A DNA stretch of 64,000 nt. It comes from Numida meleagris (lineage: Eukaryota > Chordata > Aves > Galliformes > Numididae). The stretch lies in contig NC_034420.1 in the NCBI RefSeq assembly GCF_002078875.1, positions 3,088 through 67,087 on the forward strand, read 5' to 3'. The notes beneath the pieces were generated by a model. That model was not told where the DNA came from. It made no database searches and was given only the letters and a program-made list of their open reading frames with translations. Shown piece after piece: positions 34,749-48,019 of the stretch (positions within the stretch are counted from its first letter, which is position 1; each line of letters starts with the position of its first letter). A program made the position numbers and the translations under genes.

Positions 34749-37700
34749 CTTCAACTGGAATCAATACAAGCACTTGTTTCTTAGTTTTTACTCCTAAAGG
34801 CCTGTGTGCTTTTTGATTCTTTGTGTCTTCTCTGCAATATTTCCACCAAACTTAAGAAGAAAAGGCAAAGCTAAATTAGTTGGGTTTTTTTTGAACCTGA
34901 AGTTCTTAAAGCCTCAGTAAAATATCTTTCTTTTTTAATTTTTTTCCATAGACAATACATACATTTCAGATGGAAAAATACTTCTCTCTTGTGACAGTCC
35001 AGAGCTGCCACCTGCCCAAAGAACAAAAGTAAAGCTCGATATGTGCCTTAAGCTCATTCATTTCCTCAGAGGATGAAAGCACAACCTGTTTAGGACTTGC
35101 ACTGCACAGTGAGGTATGCAAGAAGCTGGTGTTCCAGGGACTGATTCAGTTAGAACCCCAAATCACACCTTGCTCTGACATTGCCAGTCTAGAACGGTAT
35201 CCAGAGAGTTTAATACTACGGAACAACCCTTGTTTTCTTCCTTCTCTCTCTTCCCTCAACCCCCAAGTATGAACAGCAAACCTAACCAGTTATAAATAGT
35301 GATTTCAGAGCTTAAACGCTGGCAAGCACTTGTTTCTTATAAAAGACAAAGAAATCAATGTGATGCATTTATTTACTGGAAAAAGGGAGGGGAAGAGAAT
35401 AAAAATATTTAAGCATCTTACTAATATTTAATACTACAGCAACTCCAATATTTAAAATTAAATTAGGAGTTTATCCTTGTAGCACAGTAAACGAGGATAG
35501 AGGCTTACATGCATACAGATCTATTCCAAGGGTCCACAGCTAACAGCTGCTATTACTGGGCAAAAATCCTTTTTAAAACACAAAAGCAAATAGAACAGAA
35601 AAATGAAGCACTACCTCAGACCAAACAAGCACCTTCTCTAACACAACATGGATCTCCCCAGCTACACTTTGAGCTGTAAATGTCTGATTCCATTGACACT
35701 CATTAAGCTGATCTTGTTGATTAGAGAAGGCTTTGATCAGGCAGGGAGATCAGATGGTGATGTTGCAGCACTGATTGTCCATTAGGCTTTGTGCTGCCCA
35801 TCATTGGCTAATGTCAATTAGATGTTTAAATGACTGTTATCTCCTACGGTTATGTTCTGACAATGCGGTCCTTGATGGTTTTAGATTCAAGCTACAAAGA
35901 GATGAGAGGTAGAAAAGCAAAGCTAATTAACCCATGGGTTTCCCACTGCAAATCCAACAGACCTACCGGGTTCTCAGCATGCCCTGAGGTCAGAGACATT
36001 TTGGGTGCAGAGGTGAAAGCTCTATCCCAGAGCCTGGGGGTGAAGGAGGGGGTTTCAGGGCTAAAAGTGAAAGCTGAGACGCAGGGATATAAAGAAAAGG
36101 CATCAGAATTGCAAATAACAGGAAGTTCCCATTAGAGAAGTGAAAGCATTGTCAGCAAACCTTTGTTGTTCTTGAGTATTTTGGAGAATACCAATGTTTG
36201 AACTGCAGCCTTCCACTAGCAGAATCATAATTGAGTATTTTTGTGGAGCTGTTAATTTCTTAAGATGTGGAACCCAAAACTCCTATCTTCTTGTGGGCAA
36301 ATTACTTTCACATTTTTTAAAAGTATTTTTTTTTTTCACTTCCTCTATTCTTGAGGTTTGACATGGAATAACCTTCTTTACTAGTCTGAAATATACTAAG
36401 CTGTGCACTAGAAGAAGCTCAGCTGCCTTTTACATGGTAAAAACATTTGTAAAACAATGTATTATCTGCTAAGAAATGGCATGAGTGAGAAGCACGTTAC
36501 ATAAAGCATTAAAGGCTCAAACTTTAAAGTTGCAAAATACAGGAACTGGTTTAGTGAGAAACAAGCTTTGTAACCTGGAACAAAACGATCAGCATAACTG
36601 AACATTGTTTTTGCTCCCACTGGTATTTGATTTCCAAATCAGCTCTTCCGAACAACAAAATCACGAATTGTGTATAAAACTGGGGGTTCATTGTTCAAGA
36701 TGGGATCTCCCACACAATGTGCCATGGATGTGTATATTCAGGGAGTCTACCAAGTATTTTCTGTAAGTCCTGTACTTCTTAAGCAAGCAGCTACTGAAAA
36801 TTGCCAGCTATGTACCAGTTCTCTAACCATAGCACAGCTTTACAGCTGCTCTTGCACTAACTTCCATGTAGGCAAAGCCCACACCAGAAGTGTACGGAGA
36901 GCAGATGCTTTGGTATTAACGTTGCTTGAATGGACAAGAAATAGTGCCTACTAATGCCTCCAGTCCATGTCTGTGACTTTCCTTAGCTGCTTTCACAGTG
37001 AGTCATGATGACTAGCAGCAAAAAAGGCACTGATAGGCTCACAGGTGTGTTTCAGGAAGATGCCCATCTATATGACTGCAACAGAAAACATTCAGTATTG
37101 ACTGAGAAAAGTAATGTAAAAAATTCATTGTTTTCCAAACATACCTCCAAAAGCAAACTTGCTTTCAGCTTTCATGGCATGTTACATTGTTCTCTTAACC
37201 ACGAGAGGCTGATGGAAGACCCTGTGGCATTTACCTACGGCACGATTAACATTCCAATTATATTTCTGTTATTCTGCTTGTTTTTGTCATACGGAAGACA
37301 ATCTTGACAGTGTGCCTATATTTTGAAGGGGCTGTCCTGAGCCGCCAGTCAGAGAAATGCGAGCAGCCACATTTTGAAGAACTGAAAATGATGAAATGTG
37401 ATATTCAGAGTTCAAAAATAAATATATTTAAGTCTTTAATTTCTATTCACATTTACAGAAAAGTTTGCTGATATTTTAACTGTAAATCACTCCCACTTCT
37501 TTTTCTGTGTCAAATGCTTCAGTTCTTCTCCAATCATTTCTGATGCTTTCTACAAGGCTACCTTCTGTGAATAGGACAATCAGAGCTCTTGAGGAAAAAA
37601 GGGAAAAAAAGCAGAAGAAAAAAGTATGTCATGTCTGTAATTTAATATTATAGCAAACAGTTCAGAAGCACTGTCCTGATTATGTAAGTAGCTGCAAATG

Positions 37701-40700
37701 GAGCCAATGCAAATTTCCTGGTCTTCTGCACAAGGGACTTGAGATACTTTAAAGTGAGATTTAGGATTCAGTTTACAGCAGTGCATACATAGCCCTGACT
37801 ATTAGATTTGTGCTATTTCGCTACAGCCATCAAAAAGCACAAGGCAGAGGCATTATACTGGCTATCACACTTCACTGTGGCCTGACCAAAATGTTTCATT
37901 AGAATCAGAGCTTCAGTACATCTCACTGTCAGTATAAACGTAACGGGTTGTGAGATAAGAAACAAGCTCTGAGAGGCTGAGAGAGCCTCATTCTGCAGAG
38001 CCTTGAGGGGGGATGATAAATTGCTAATAAGTATCTGTCAGAAATGACTAGAAGAAACGGGAACATTTCTAGACAGGTTTTTGATGTGTATGGATTTTCA
38101 CTAACTGCCGTTGTTTTCTTAAAGTGTTTGCCTAGTTACCTGGTTGTTCTGCTATATTGATCACAAAATAAATTCCTACTGTGACAAGATTATACCTAAA
38201 CATCACAAGAGCTGAGAATGAGTTAACATGTCTATATATTTCTGCTTGTATTAATCAACCTGGAGTTGATGGCAGGTGAGATAGATATTTTTATTGGAGA
38301 GCAATACAAGAATGGGCTCAGAGCCGTTCTGAGATTGACTATTTTCACACCTCCTAGTACCCTGGAGAAAGACCAGAAAAAGAGACCAAATGGCATGAGC
38401 CGAGTTCTGGGGCAAAAAGCCAGAAATTTGTGCCATGAAACATTAGGGAAAGACTGGTGGTGTGCGTAAATAGGAAAGAATATAGCTCTGGTTGTATGAA
38501 AATTAGGTCTTGTTGAATAAAAACAGTAGAATTTTTAATGGATCATCAAATCTTTTTATAAAGAAAATGTGCTAAAAATTGTTAATTTGTGTGCCTTAGT
38601 CATACATAACACTGATCATGTAAAATAAAGCCATAAACTACTAAATCCCTTACAACAGACAAAGTGCAGTAAATGTAAACAGAAATCTTTCATCCCCAAA
38701 CAATCTTTCTCTGGGAGTCTCTACATGGTTTCTTCTTCACCAAATGCTGTTAAAATATCAACGTTGAAGAAAATATAACATTACTTAAGGAAAAATATAC
38801 AGGTGGTACATACTACTGGGATGGAAAATAAAACACAGAGGTCAGTTATACAAACTAACCTGAACTGCTTTGGAAGGTGGAGAGCAACAGAGACACATTT
38901 ATTTTGATACTTCCAAAACCTGATCTTATGTAATTTTTTATGGCTGACTAGAGATACCAAGTGTGTAACATGCACAAGAAGGGATTTGGGCTAGTAAATG
39001 AGCCAGTTTGGTTCAGAGCTTGTGCTCTGAATGTCATCTAGGTTTGTCTTTGAATGTCTAAGTTCTGCCCATGCAAGGCAGGAAAGGATGGTGGCAGCTG
39101 GTTGATGGAGATCAGGTACATTTGTTTTCTCATTCTATGTCATTCCTTGGTCCTCACACATAAAAAAGGCTAAAAATCTGTGAGCCAAAGGTTTCCAGAA
39201 AAGAAAGTACATTCTTCAAAATCGTTTTCACTAGTAGAGCTGGAAGTCTGCACAGGAGTGACGAGAGCTTGGAAGGGATGGAAAGGGGAGCAGAAAATGC
39301 AAGCTCTCAGGGCAGGCTCCAGCACCTGCCCCACGTATAAGTGAGCGTCAGGGCATCTGGGCTGCTCCTCACTACAGTCCCACCATTGATTGGCAGGCAG
39401 CACATATGGATTTTTGCAGCCAGCTGAATGTCTTTACACAGAGCTGGTACCAGCAACCCAAAGCCCACTGGCATCTACAGTAAACAATACAGAGATGTAT
39501 GGTGGCACATACATATGGGAGCATGGGCAAGAGCCTCTCTTGCAGGAGATGTTAGTACACATCGCCTTGTTGGGGTGGGACAAGAGTTAGCACAACACAA
39601 CACTTTTCCAGTGTCTCCTTTCAGGGCTGTGCAGCAGACTTGCAAGTGTGCATAGCACAGAGTACAACTGGGCTGCACGTGCTTGAACTTTCTCTTGGTC
39701 TGTAACCTATTTATTATTTTATAGAGTTGTACAATTCTGGCAGACACTGTAGCACCGAGCGTTTCACCATGAGCTCTATTGCTTTAGGGGTTTCACTTCA
39801 TAAGTTAATCAATGCAAAACTAACTGCACCATCAACATCGATTAGGTCATGAAGGCTTTGGCAACAGCAATAACCTGTTACTTCCAGGTTGCTTTGCATT
39901 AGCTGTGAGCCCATTAAGGAATGCCAGCACCTACGTAGTTTGGGTTTGCAGGTTCACAGGAGGAACCTAGCAGTGCACATAAGGAACGAAGTAAAGATCC
40001 TTGATGGGAGTTTTTTTTCTTGGCTACAAACAACTGTAGCAATACGGCTCACAGGCCAGCAGTTCTGCCATTAACCGGTGTATCTGACAACTTTGCAGAT
40101 GGCATAGGCTGTCCATTTGTGAAAGCTTGCTTGACCCAGGGGGCCATTAGCAAGATCTATAGGCAGAGCAGCCTCTCTCTGACAGCAAGTAAGTGCATTT
40201 AGTGCCCCGGGTTGACCTGCCCCTGGTGTCTTCTAATGTGGAAGATATCACCTAAATAACACCCCTGCATCTCCTTGCTAATAAATGTCTCATACTTCCC
40301 ACTCTCTTCGCTTGTGTTGCTGGCCAGAATCTGACTTTACGTGACCAGCCAAAGCCTCCCCTTGTGTGTGTGAAAGGAGTCTGAGGATAAAATGAGTTTC
40401 ACACATTTGTTCATCACTAAGAAGGGAGGAAGATGCTGCTCCTGCCAATGCTCAGTACAGTCGCCCTTCAGAGGAAGATGCAGCTCATCTTCAGGATTAC
40501 GTTTATATTGTAGCTGCTTGATGTCATTTTGCAAAGATCAAGGTAGTTTTTGTGATGCTTGGAGACAGCTTTAATTCAGTCATATCAGAAACTTTCTGTT
40601 CTTTAAACATTGAAGTAACTTCTACAGGGTAGAGAGTGATACATATCCTCTTAACATAGGTTTCTGATATACCAGGATCTTATTTAGGGCACATTGTTGC

Positions 40701-41917
40701 ATCCATGTAAGCTTTCACTCCGGTTTTCCCCCCATCAACATACACATTTTTTCACAGTGAAGCTGCACTAAGTGGAATTTGAGTCCCAGAAAAGAAGTAT
40801 TTACCTTACCATAAAACTAGTGCAGGTTTAAAAGTCTAAAGTGGCCGTGGCCAATGTGTTGTGATAATCGGCATGTCTTGTCAGGCTTCCCGTAATTAGT
40901 GAGCAACAACAAACTTGATGCAGATCAAATGTTGCCAAAACGTCTGAAGCTTCCATAAATACCACCAGAAAGATGGAACAGGGCTGCCAGGGCCAGCTGA
41001 AATGTTATCCCATCCCAGTGCTCCAGTACTGGTGCAATACCCACTGATGAGTCCGTAGGACAGTCCCTCAAGGTCTCACATCTCCCACTGAGTAGAAGAT
41101 TCAGATGGTAGTCCTGCTGGAACAGCACACTAGTGAAAGGGCTTTCACCCTTCAGCTAACAAAAAGCCCAATAGGTGATCCAAAGATTTATGTGTCTTAT
41201 TGCAATGGGATCACAGTAGGGTAACATACCCCAACACGGTTATGTCTTTTCACCATATCCCATTCACCTCCCCACCACCATGCAGCTCATGTTGACAGAC
41301 AAGTGAGTTGAATGGTGGGAGTTACAGCAGGTTTATGGCTGCTGTCCCTGGTATGAAGACTAGTTTAATGCTTCCAGCTCTTTATCAGGGTGTTGGTTTT
41401 GAAATATGCTTTTCAAGTCTAACATGTTTGTTTTATAATATGTTCTCAACATCAGTTCTAAAATGTGGATGAGCTACTTGTCTTTGTTCATACAACAGTC
41501 ATATAGTTATTGGCACTACTAACAGGCAAATATTTCTAATTGTTGCGAAGCTGTATGAGTTACGAGAGAGACCTACTTTGCCACATCTCAGTCATCTTTT
41601 GATGTTAAAACCTCAACGTCAGAGTGATCATATCAAATACTCCTGGGATATGAGAGGAACCCAAGGTGCAGGGCAAAGTAGGCAAAAGTGTGGCAAAAGC
41701 AACTATGTGCTACTGCATGTGGAAGGACTCCTTTCATTATTTCTGGAAGCCAGGCAAAGGCACCCAAACAAGTCAGAAGTAGGTATGTAATGTCACCCTA
41801 ACACATCATCGTAAAAAAATCAGACAGATTCAAACAGACTTTTCCTAAGCAGCATTACCAGTGAGAGTAGATGTGACAACATCCAGTATAGCAACATAAG
41901 CAGGTCTCGGGTTTTTA

Positions 41918-41975
41918 TATGTACTATATATATGTGTGTTCATACGTGTGTGTGTATATGCACATACATATATCT
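41918..41975. repeat. (TA)n/(TG)n-rich imperfect microsatellite
   Basis: Alternating purine-pyrimidine tract with TATATATATGTGTG, GTGTGTGTGTATATG and CATACATATAT segments broken by single substitutions. Confidence 0.8.
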
Positions 41976-42646
41976 GCAAGTGCAGGACAGTGTTGTGGAC
42001 CCACTAGAGAGGAATGGAGGTGACAGAGAAAAAGCTCAGGAGTAGAGAACACAGCAACCTCATACTAAAAGCTAATGGAAAAATAATTCATATGTTAACA
42101 ATATTGATTTTCTAGTATGTGCTGAAGCAGCACAAGGTTATTATCACAGCACATATTTTTGTTACAGCTGTTCTTTACATTCTTAGCATGTTCAGTAGTA
42201 TGAGCGCTGTGCAAACTCAGTCACTCAGGTTTGTTCAAGCACCATAAAGGGCCTAATACATACCCTACCAAGACCTTCTTACACACAATTTATTACTGCA
42301 TTGCCTGTCCTCTTCTAATTGCTTTGTGCAGATTAACTTATATGTGATGATATAAAAACACTGTTCAGCTATTCATTTGTTTCTCGTTCAGAGACGTTTA
42401 GAGGAGAAAACCAAATAACTTCAGTGTACACTTGGTCACCAAAGCCAAACTTTCAATCTAAGTTATAATTCTGTAAACTTACAAGAGCTTTAAGAGAATA
42501 TGGGACTCTTGGCACCATCTTATAAAAGGCATCTGTTTCAAGGAACGGACAGTAATTCTCAAATGACTAAGCAACAGCAAATCTGAGGAACCCATTCTTT
42601 CTTTGGGACTCAAATGAGGTTAATAGCTGAGCATCTTCATGAATGC

Positions 42647-42675
42647 CTGCAGTTTATGGGATCCATAAACTGCAG
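42647..42675. repeat. Perfect 13-bp inverted repeat, 3-bp loop
   Basis: CTGCAGTTTATGG, then GAT, then its exact reverse complement. No terminator role is expected in a vertebrate genome. It may extrude as a hairpin or be a small palindromic insertion. Confidence 0.95.
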
Positions 42676-43999
42676 CTGGGGGAGGATGGGACAAAGGAAG
42701 AAAGATTGTACACAGGTGTTAAAACAAGCTTAGTGAGAACCTGCACTAAGATAACCAAGGCCAGCTGTGTAAAAGAAAGGCAGTGACTGACTTTATGTTT
42801 TAAGAATGCAATTAAAGTTTGAGAACAGGTGACTTTTCGAAAGACAAAAAGCTCCAAATGAAGTGCTTGGTGGAAAGAAGTTGGAAGAATCCAGCTTCAT
42901 TGTACCTAAATATGTTGCATATTGATTAAGGAGATAATAAGATGAGATTTCCTGGAGGAAATGGTATTTATTGGAACCTTGAGGTTTTCAAGCCCCAGAA
43001 TGGGCAGATCTAAGTTTCGACTATCCAGCATGAATTATATAAATTGTGGTCACTGCATCATGTACTAATAAGCACTGGTCTACAAAGGTAGCTTACTCAC
43101 ATTTCTCTTGGGGAGAAAGTCAATTAACAACAAAAAGACTTTTTCCAAAAATGGAAGCAGTCCTTGAAGCACATAAAGTGAATGAAGGGGAAGGAGAAAT
43201 TGAAGATGACCCTCAAGGATGTCAAAGCTGACTGCAATTAACTCCAGAGTGGATTTTAAGGTACAAACTTTGGGAAATGTATTTTGAGTTCTATGTTCTT
43301 CCCTTTAGTAAAATCACTGGAAAACTTTAATTGGAACCCCAGTCTCTGATGTTCTATGACCCAAATCCTGAGAATAAATAAATGGCACAAGATTATATTT
43401 TAGAAGCCCACTGTAAAATGAGATGTCTTCTCAACAACAGGATGTAATTAATAAGCAATTTAACTTAGCCTTAATTGTTCTAAAAGACCTGTGGTTTTGT
43501 CCACCAACCTTGTATTCATAAAAACAGATTTCTCAAAGACAATATGCTCGCAGGCAATACATGGATTCTGAGAGGAATGAATTGGTCAAGGGGTAAAAAA
43601 TCCTCCAAAATTGCAATTTCTTTGCTAATGAGTTCTGCAATGTATTTTAGTTTCCTGACTTTATTGTCAGTAGGAGGATAAAACAAATTTTAATTTCTTG
43701 ATTCTTGTTGGTCTTGGCCACCTCTGATCCTCTCTTGTGTGATATTTAAACAGGAACCCCTAGCTCCTAATTGTGACCTGCAAACCATAGTATGTCTAGA
43801 TGCATAAGAATAGCACACCTGCAAGGCCAAAGAAAAGAACAATTCCCTCCCCAAACCTTAAGCTTTTTCCTCTAGACTAGACTTTAAAATTGAATCAATT
43901 ATTCCCTTTCACAAGTAGCATTGCTTTTATTGCCGGTAAAACAAGATGGTACTAAAGGAAAACTGAATAGACCACATGAGGCTCTCAGTGGTTTGCATT

Positions 44000-46044
44000 T
44001 TGAGATATTCATTCTTTTATTAGAGCTTTATCTTTTGTGATATTTTAAGACTTGCAGCAGGTTTCTCAAATGAATAGAAACTGACCTGTTCTGAACGGTC
44101 AGCAGTTTGGAAATGTCAAACATCCAGGACACATCTGAAGAAATCCAGTTGTTCTCTTTGATCCTAGATTTGAGGGACTGCCAGAAATTTGAGATCTATG
44201 TATTTCTTACACAGTTCCAATTAATACAACACTTGAGCTTTATTCTGTGAAGGTACAGTAATGTAGAAAACTCCTCGGAATTCCCTCATCAGCTGTAGTC
44301 TTTTTAAAAATACAAGTATTGGTTTTATACCAACGTCCTCAATCACATTTAGTACTCCAATTATAGGTTTAGTAATTCACAGAACTTTAGCTTCAATAAA
44401 TCTCAAAATGCATGCATGGCTTGATTTAAGAAAGATATTTTACTTGTGTTTCATACACACACAAAAAAAACCAAACTGATAATCAACAGTGGCTTAAAAA
44501 ATTAACACTACTCCACTTTGCCACAAGTGTACAAAAAAAGAAATAATGAATTTACATTCAACGGTAAAGCTTAAAGTCCACTCTAATAATAATTGCATCG
44601 ACATTCACATACACAAGCACAGAATAAATATTTCAGGATTCTTATAAGAGCATACAGCATACATACAGTACTTGAATTTTACATAATGAGTGTTAGTAGG
44701 GCCAGAAATTCATAATCTCATAGAAAAAGTAAAATTAAAGTCAGAAAAGGGTGTGTAGGAGGTAACACCAAGGTACTGCACAGAACTAGCAGGTTAGTAA
44801 ATCCATTTGCGTGAGGAGTTCGCTTCTGCTTCTTCGTATTAGGACAGTTTGTTTGCAAAGGTGTATTCAAAGTGCAGATTAATGCAAAAAAATTAAATTC
44901 TCGTATTCATTAATACATGCAAGAGGCAGCCCCCAAGTGACCCGACAGAATAAAGCTGTTATTGGCAAGTGGCCGATATAATACAGATGTTTCAGGCAAA
45001 TTTTTCTAAAGCACTTTAGTAGCAGCAATTTTAATTTATAATGGCTCTAGATTGACTTCTGTTTGGGTTAAAGGGCATCATATTTCTATAACATTTACAG
45101 CTATATTTCTTTATAAATAAATATCTCAAATAACAAATAGCATAGTTAACATTTCTTTTTTCTCTCTTTTGCATAAGTGTCGTGGAAAAACTCTGACCTT
45201 TTCAGAGACAAAATGTGCAAAATAATCAAAGAGTGGCAACAGGGACACAGAGCATCACAGTCAGTCACATTCCCAGGATGTCAGCCCAGGCCTCCCTACA
45301 GCACAAGGGCCTTGCCAGGGTAATGCAGGGCTCCCAGGGACAAGTTCCCAATGGCTTGCTTGGTAAAAAGGTAACATTTGTGGTATCTTAAAGAGCTGTA
45401 AATGTGAGGTTTTATTTGAAGGAGTGTGTACAATACGTCATGTATAAGACTCAGTATTCCCACACAGCGACTTCTCAAGGTCTGAAAAGTCTGGTCACCT
45501 TTCAGACATTTCCTCCTCAGCCTGAACATCTCCGAACATGTACGTTCGTTAGGTGTTTCCTCTGTTGCGTATTTACCAGCTCTTCTTGCATCTTATAGCC
45601 TGATCTCTTATCACCTAGCTGACATCTGCACACAAAGATTTCCAATCAGATAGAGGGTGCACAATATTAAAACTTTTAAACCTGTCCTGTAAGTGTCATC
45701 AAGACAGGAGCACAGGAACCACAGTGCAGAGAGTCCAACCTCTCACTGGCTGTACTGTGAAGATTCTCCTTTTCGGCGTAGGAGAAAGGAAACTTGTGTC
45801 TGCTTTTTAGATTCTGAAAACAAGCCAGAGTGGAGAAAAAGAGTTAACACCAGACTTAATAAAGCTTTTCAAGACAAAACCTGTTAAGCAATTTAGACAG
45901 ACACCATGAATTTCCTGCTGATTTTCTGAAGTCTGTACATACAGGAAATTTGTTAACAGGAGGAAGAAATTGGGAGTTGCTACATAGGAGAAATCTGCCA
46001 TTATTACAAAAACTGGCTAAGGGGGTTCTTTCAGTATAAACCCC
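44000..46044 (-). other. PCDHA: Probable PCDHA 3' untranslated region
   Basis: The stretch follows the stop codon of the PCDHA constant exon in the direction of transcription. It is AT-rich and free of recognised repeats, as is usual for vertebrate 3' UTRs. On the minus strand, AATAAA signals occur at about 45411, 44239 and 44016. The 44239 signal (AGAATAAAGC) would give a UTR of about 1.8 kb and the 44016 signal about 2 kb. The true end is not determinable from the sequence, so the left boundary is approximate. Alternative polyadenylation is possible. Confidence 0.55.
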
Positions 46045-46355
46045 TCACTGGTCACTGTTCTCAGTGGTGCTGTTGCCCTTTTCTTTTTTCTCCTGAGTCT
46101 TGTTTCCCTTCTTCTTTTTCTTCTTTTTCTTGGTCTCTTCCTTCTTGCCAAAGGTTATGAAGTCACTTTTGTCAATTTGGCTGTTTGGTGGCTCCTGCCG
46201 GATGGAGATGATTGCAGGAGATCCTGGGATAATGAATTTGTCTGGCAACTCACCAGGACCACCTTGTTTCGAATTGCCGGGTCCAAATTTAAAGGTCCAG
46301 CTGTTGCTGTTCACACCAGCTCCCACTGGGGGGGACACCTCTCCCGCCTCAGGTT
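46045..46355 (-). CDS. PCDHA: Protocadherin alpha, constant exon 3 (C-terminus)
   Basis: Terminal constant exon shared by all alpha protocadherins, cell-surface cadherin-like proteins of neurons that mediate homophilic recognition and neuronal self-identity. On the minus strand the acceptor TTGACTTTTTCAG ends at 46356. The exon opens with two bases completing a Glu codon and encodes 102 further residues to TGA at 46045-46047 (311 bp). Recognisable parts in order: [19 protein letters not shown] (about 2-20), [19 protein letters not shown] (about 33-51), IRQEP (53-57), [13 protein letters not shown] (62-74), an eight-lysine run (76-83) and the NSTTENSDQ end (95-103). This is the cytoplasmic tail end, with no membrane segment. 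The extracellular cadherin repeats are encoded by variable exons outside the window to the right. The frame continues past the acceptor into intron (to 46431), so the frame start there is not a real start codon. Recognition is from memory of the highly conserved vertebrate PCDHA tail. Confidence 0.96.
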
Positions 46356-47987
46356 CTGAAAAAGTCAAGAAACAGCAAGAAAAGCTTAAAATATCATTAT
46401 ATACAAACACTCGGTGAGTATTTAGCCTCATGTTTGAAGTCTATGGCTTTAGCCTACATCTATGCTGAGTCTTGGTGGGCTGGCTGCTCATCTGGATGTT
46501 ACTGACCTGTTCATGTCCCAGCTGCTCAGTGCTAGTGTGCAATGACTGACCCCACATACTGCTTGGCCCCATGTGCTCTGGATCCCCTGCTGTGCCAGAG
46601 TATTGTTCTCTATATTCTTTATTTCTTTATTTTTGAGTTCAAAGTGCTCAGAATAGGAGATTGCTGTGAAGCAGCCCATTGGGGTGTTCTACAGCAGGAA
46701 ACCCAAGCATTGCTGCCGCATAGCACCAGGGTTTGTTTGAGGGTGCCCAGTCTTTTGGGATAGTGTTAGAGGAGTGTCCAGGGCAGAGGGAGTCAAACTT
46801 ATGCACATCCATGTTGAGTACCACAGAAAACCATCCCATCAGTTGCGTTAAGAATTCTCAATAGAGGGACTGAGTTGGTGCACTCCACAGAGGAGCTGAG
46901 AGCCAATCTGCACATACATATGTATTGCAATATGATCAGCAGACAGGGCCCTGGAGCAAAAAACAGGAGTGTAGTGAATTGCCTGGACAGATAAGACACA
47001 GGACTCCTACAGTCAGGGTGTAGAACCTGATCTCAGAAATATTCATTGTCTTGTTCAAGCTGAGGTTCTACCCATCTGCTCTCTTCTGCCAGGAAATGTA
47101 ATGACTCTTGTAAGAGAGCTGGAAAGCTCTTCTAACCAATTAATTTATATGCAGAGGGGGGAATCAGAAAGGGCTAGTGCCAAATTTGCGGTGAGCTGAC
47201 AAAAAACGGTCTGGAAGTAAAAAATACTGCAGTGAGTTCTCAAATTGAGAAACTCCTCACTACTAAGTTCCTTTTTTTTCCTATTGTGATGTCACAACAT
47301 AAAGGCTGGGAAAAAATCAGCCTGGTGACCACCTCTCATCTTTTTGAATCAACATGGCTTCTACCATATGGTAGATCACAACATGTTATACAGGCAAATA
47401 CAAGTTCTGTCCCCAGATTTAGCCTTGCACTATGGGGCAAGTTCTTCATTTTCCTTCCATGATTTTGCCATGATTGAATCAGCAAGATAGAAATCTTCAT
47501 GCATGTTGCTCTGGCATAGACAGTTTTCCAGCATAATGAGACATTCTTACATGATGGAGAATCTGGTGTTGTGTCTTCTTTGTGTCTTCTTACACTCTGA
47601 AACGCATTCGTAGTTTACACAGTTCCCAGTTTGGGGTAGGTACAACACACTCACTTTAGTGTATCACTTTAAGTACCTGAGGGATTCTGGTCAGGTGAAA
47701 GCTCAGTGCTTATGCACTGATCCTAAAGCCCTCAGATCTGATGAAAATGTTCTTCTCTATACCCTAAAAGCATGGTATTAACCTGCCATCCTTGTAATGC
47801 TCATAGCCACACATAAATTCTTGCAATAACACACAAACATTGCTAATCCTGTGGATCTGATGAAGTCTCTCCACTGTGTCCTGCATCGGAGTTGCCCAGC
47901 TAAACAGGTGAAGAGCTGCAGTGGGGAAGAAGGGATGCTAATGGTGACCATACAGTTTTCTGTGTTGTCAGGTAGAACGTATGTTGT

Positions 47988-48019
47988 GTGCATCCACAAG
48001 GCTTTCCTTGTGGATGCAC
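47988..48019. repeat. Perfect 14-bp hairpin with 4-bp loop
   Basis: GTGCATCCACAAGG, then CTTT, then the exact reverse complement. It lies about 1.6 kb upstream of the PCDHA exon 3 acceptor in the intron. The pairing does not continue into the flanks, so it is too short for a microRNA precursor. Confidence 0.95.

Larger units (their letters stand above)
34749..43999. other. 9 kb downstream of PCDHA without recognised exon
   Basis: Repeat-poor sequence. No interspersed repeat, exon or RNA gene was recognised. Local features are a TA/TG-rich microsatellite-like tract at about 41918-41975 and a perfect 13-bp inverted repeat at 42647-42675. Open frames are 101 codons or shorter. The low repeat content compared with the left part suggests possible constrained non-coding DNA next to the PCDHA terminal exon, but that cannot be judged without alignment. 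Confidence 0.5.

Noticed and set aside
46100..46417. Plus-strand frames opposite the PCDHA exon
   Set aside because: Antisense shadows of the real minus-strand exon; the Phe run is the reverse complement of the Lys run.
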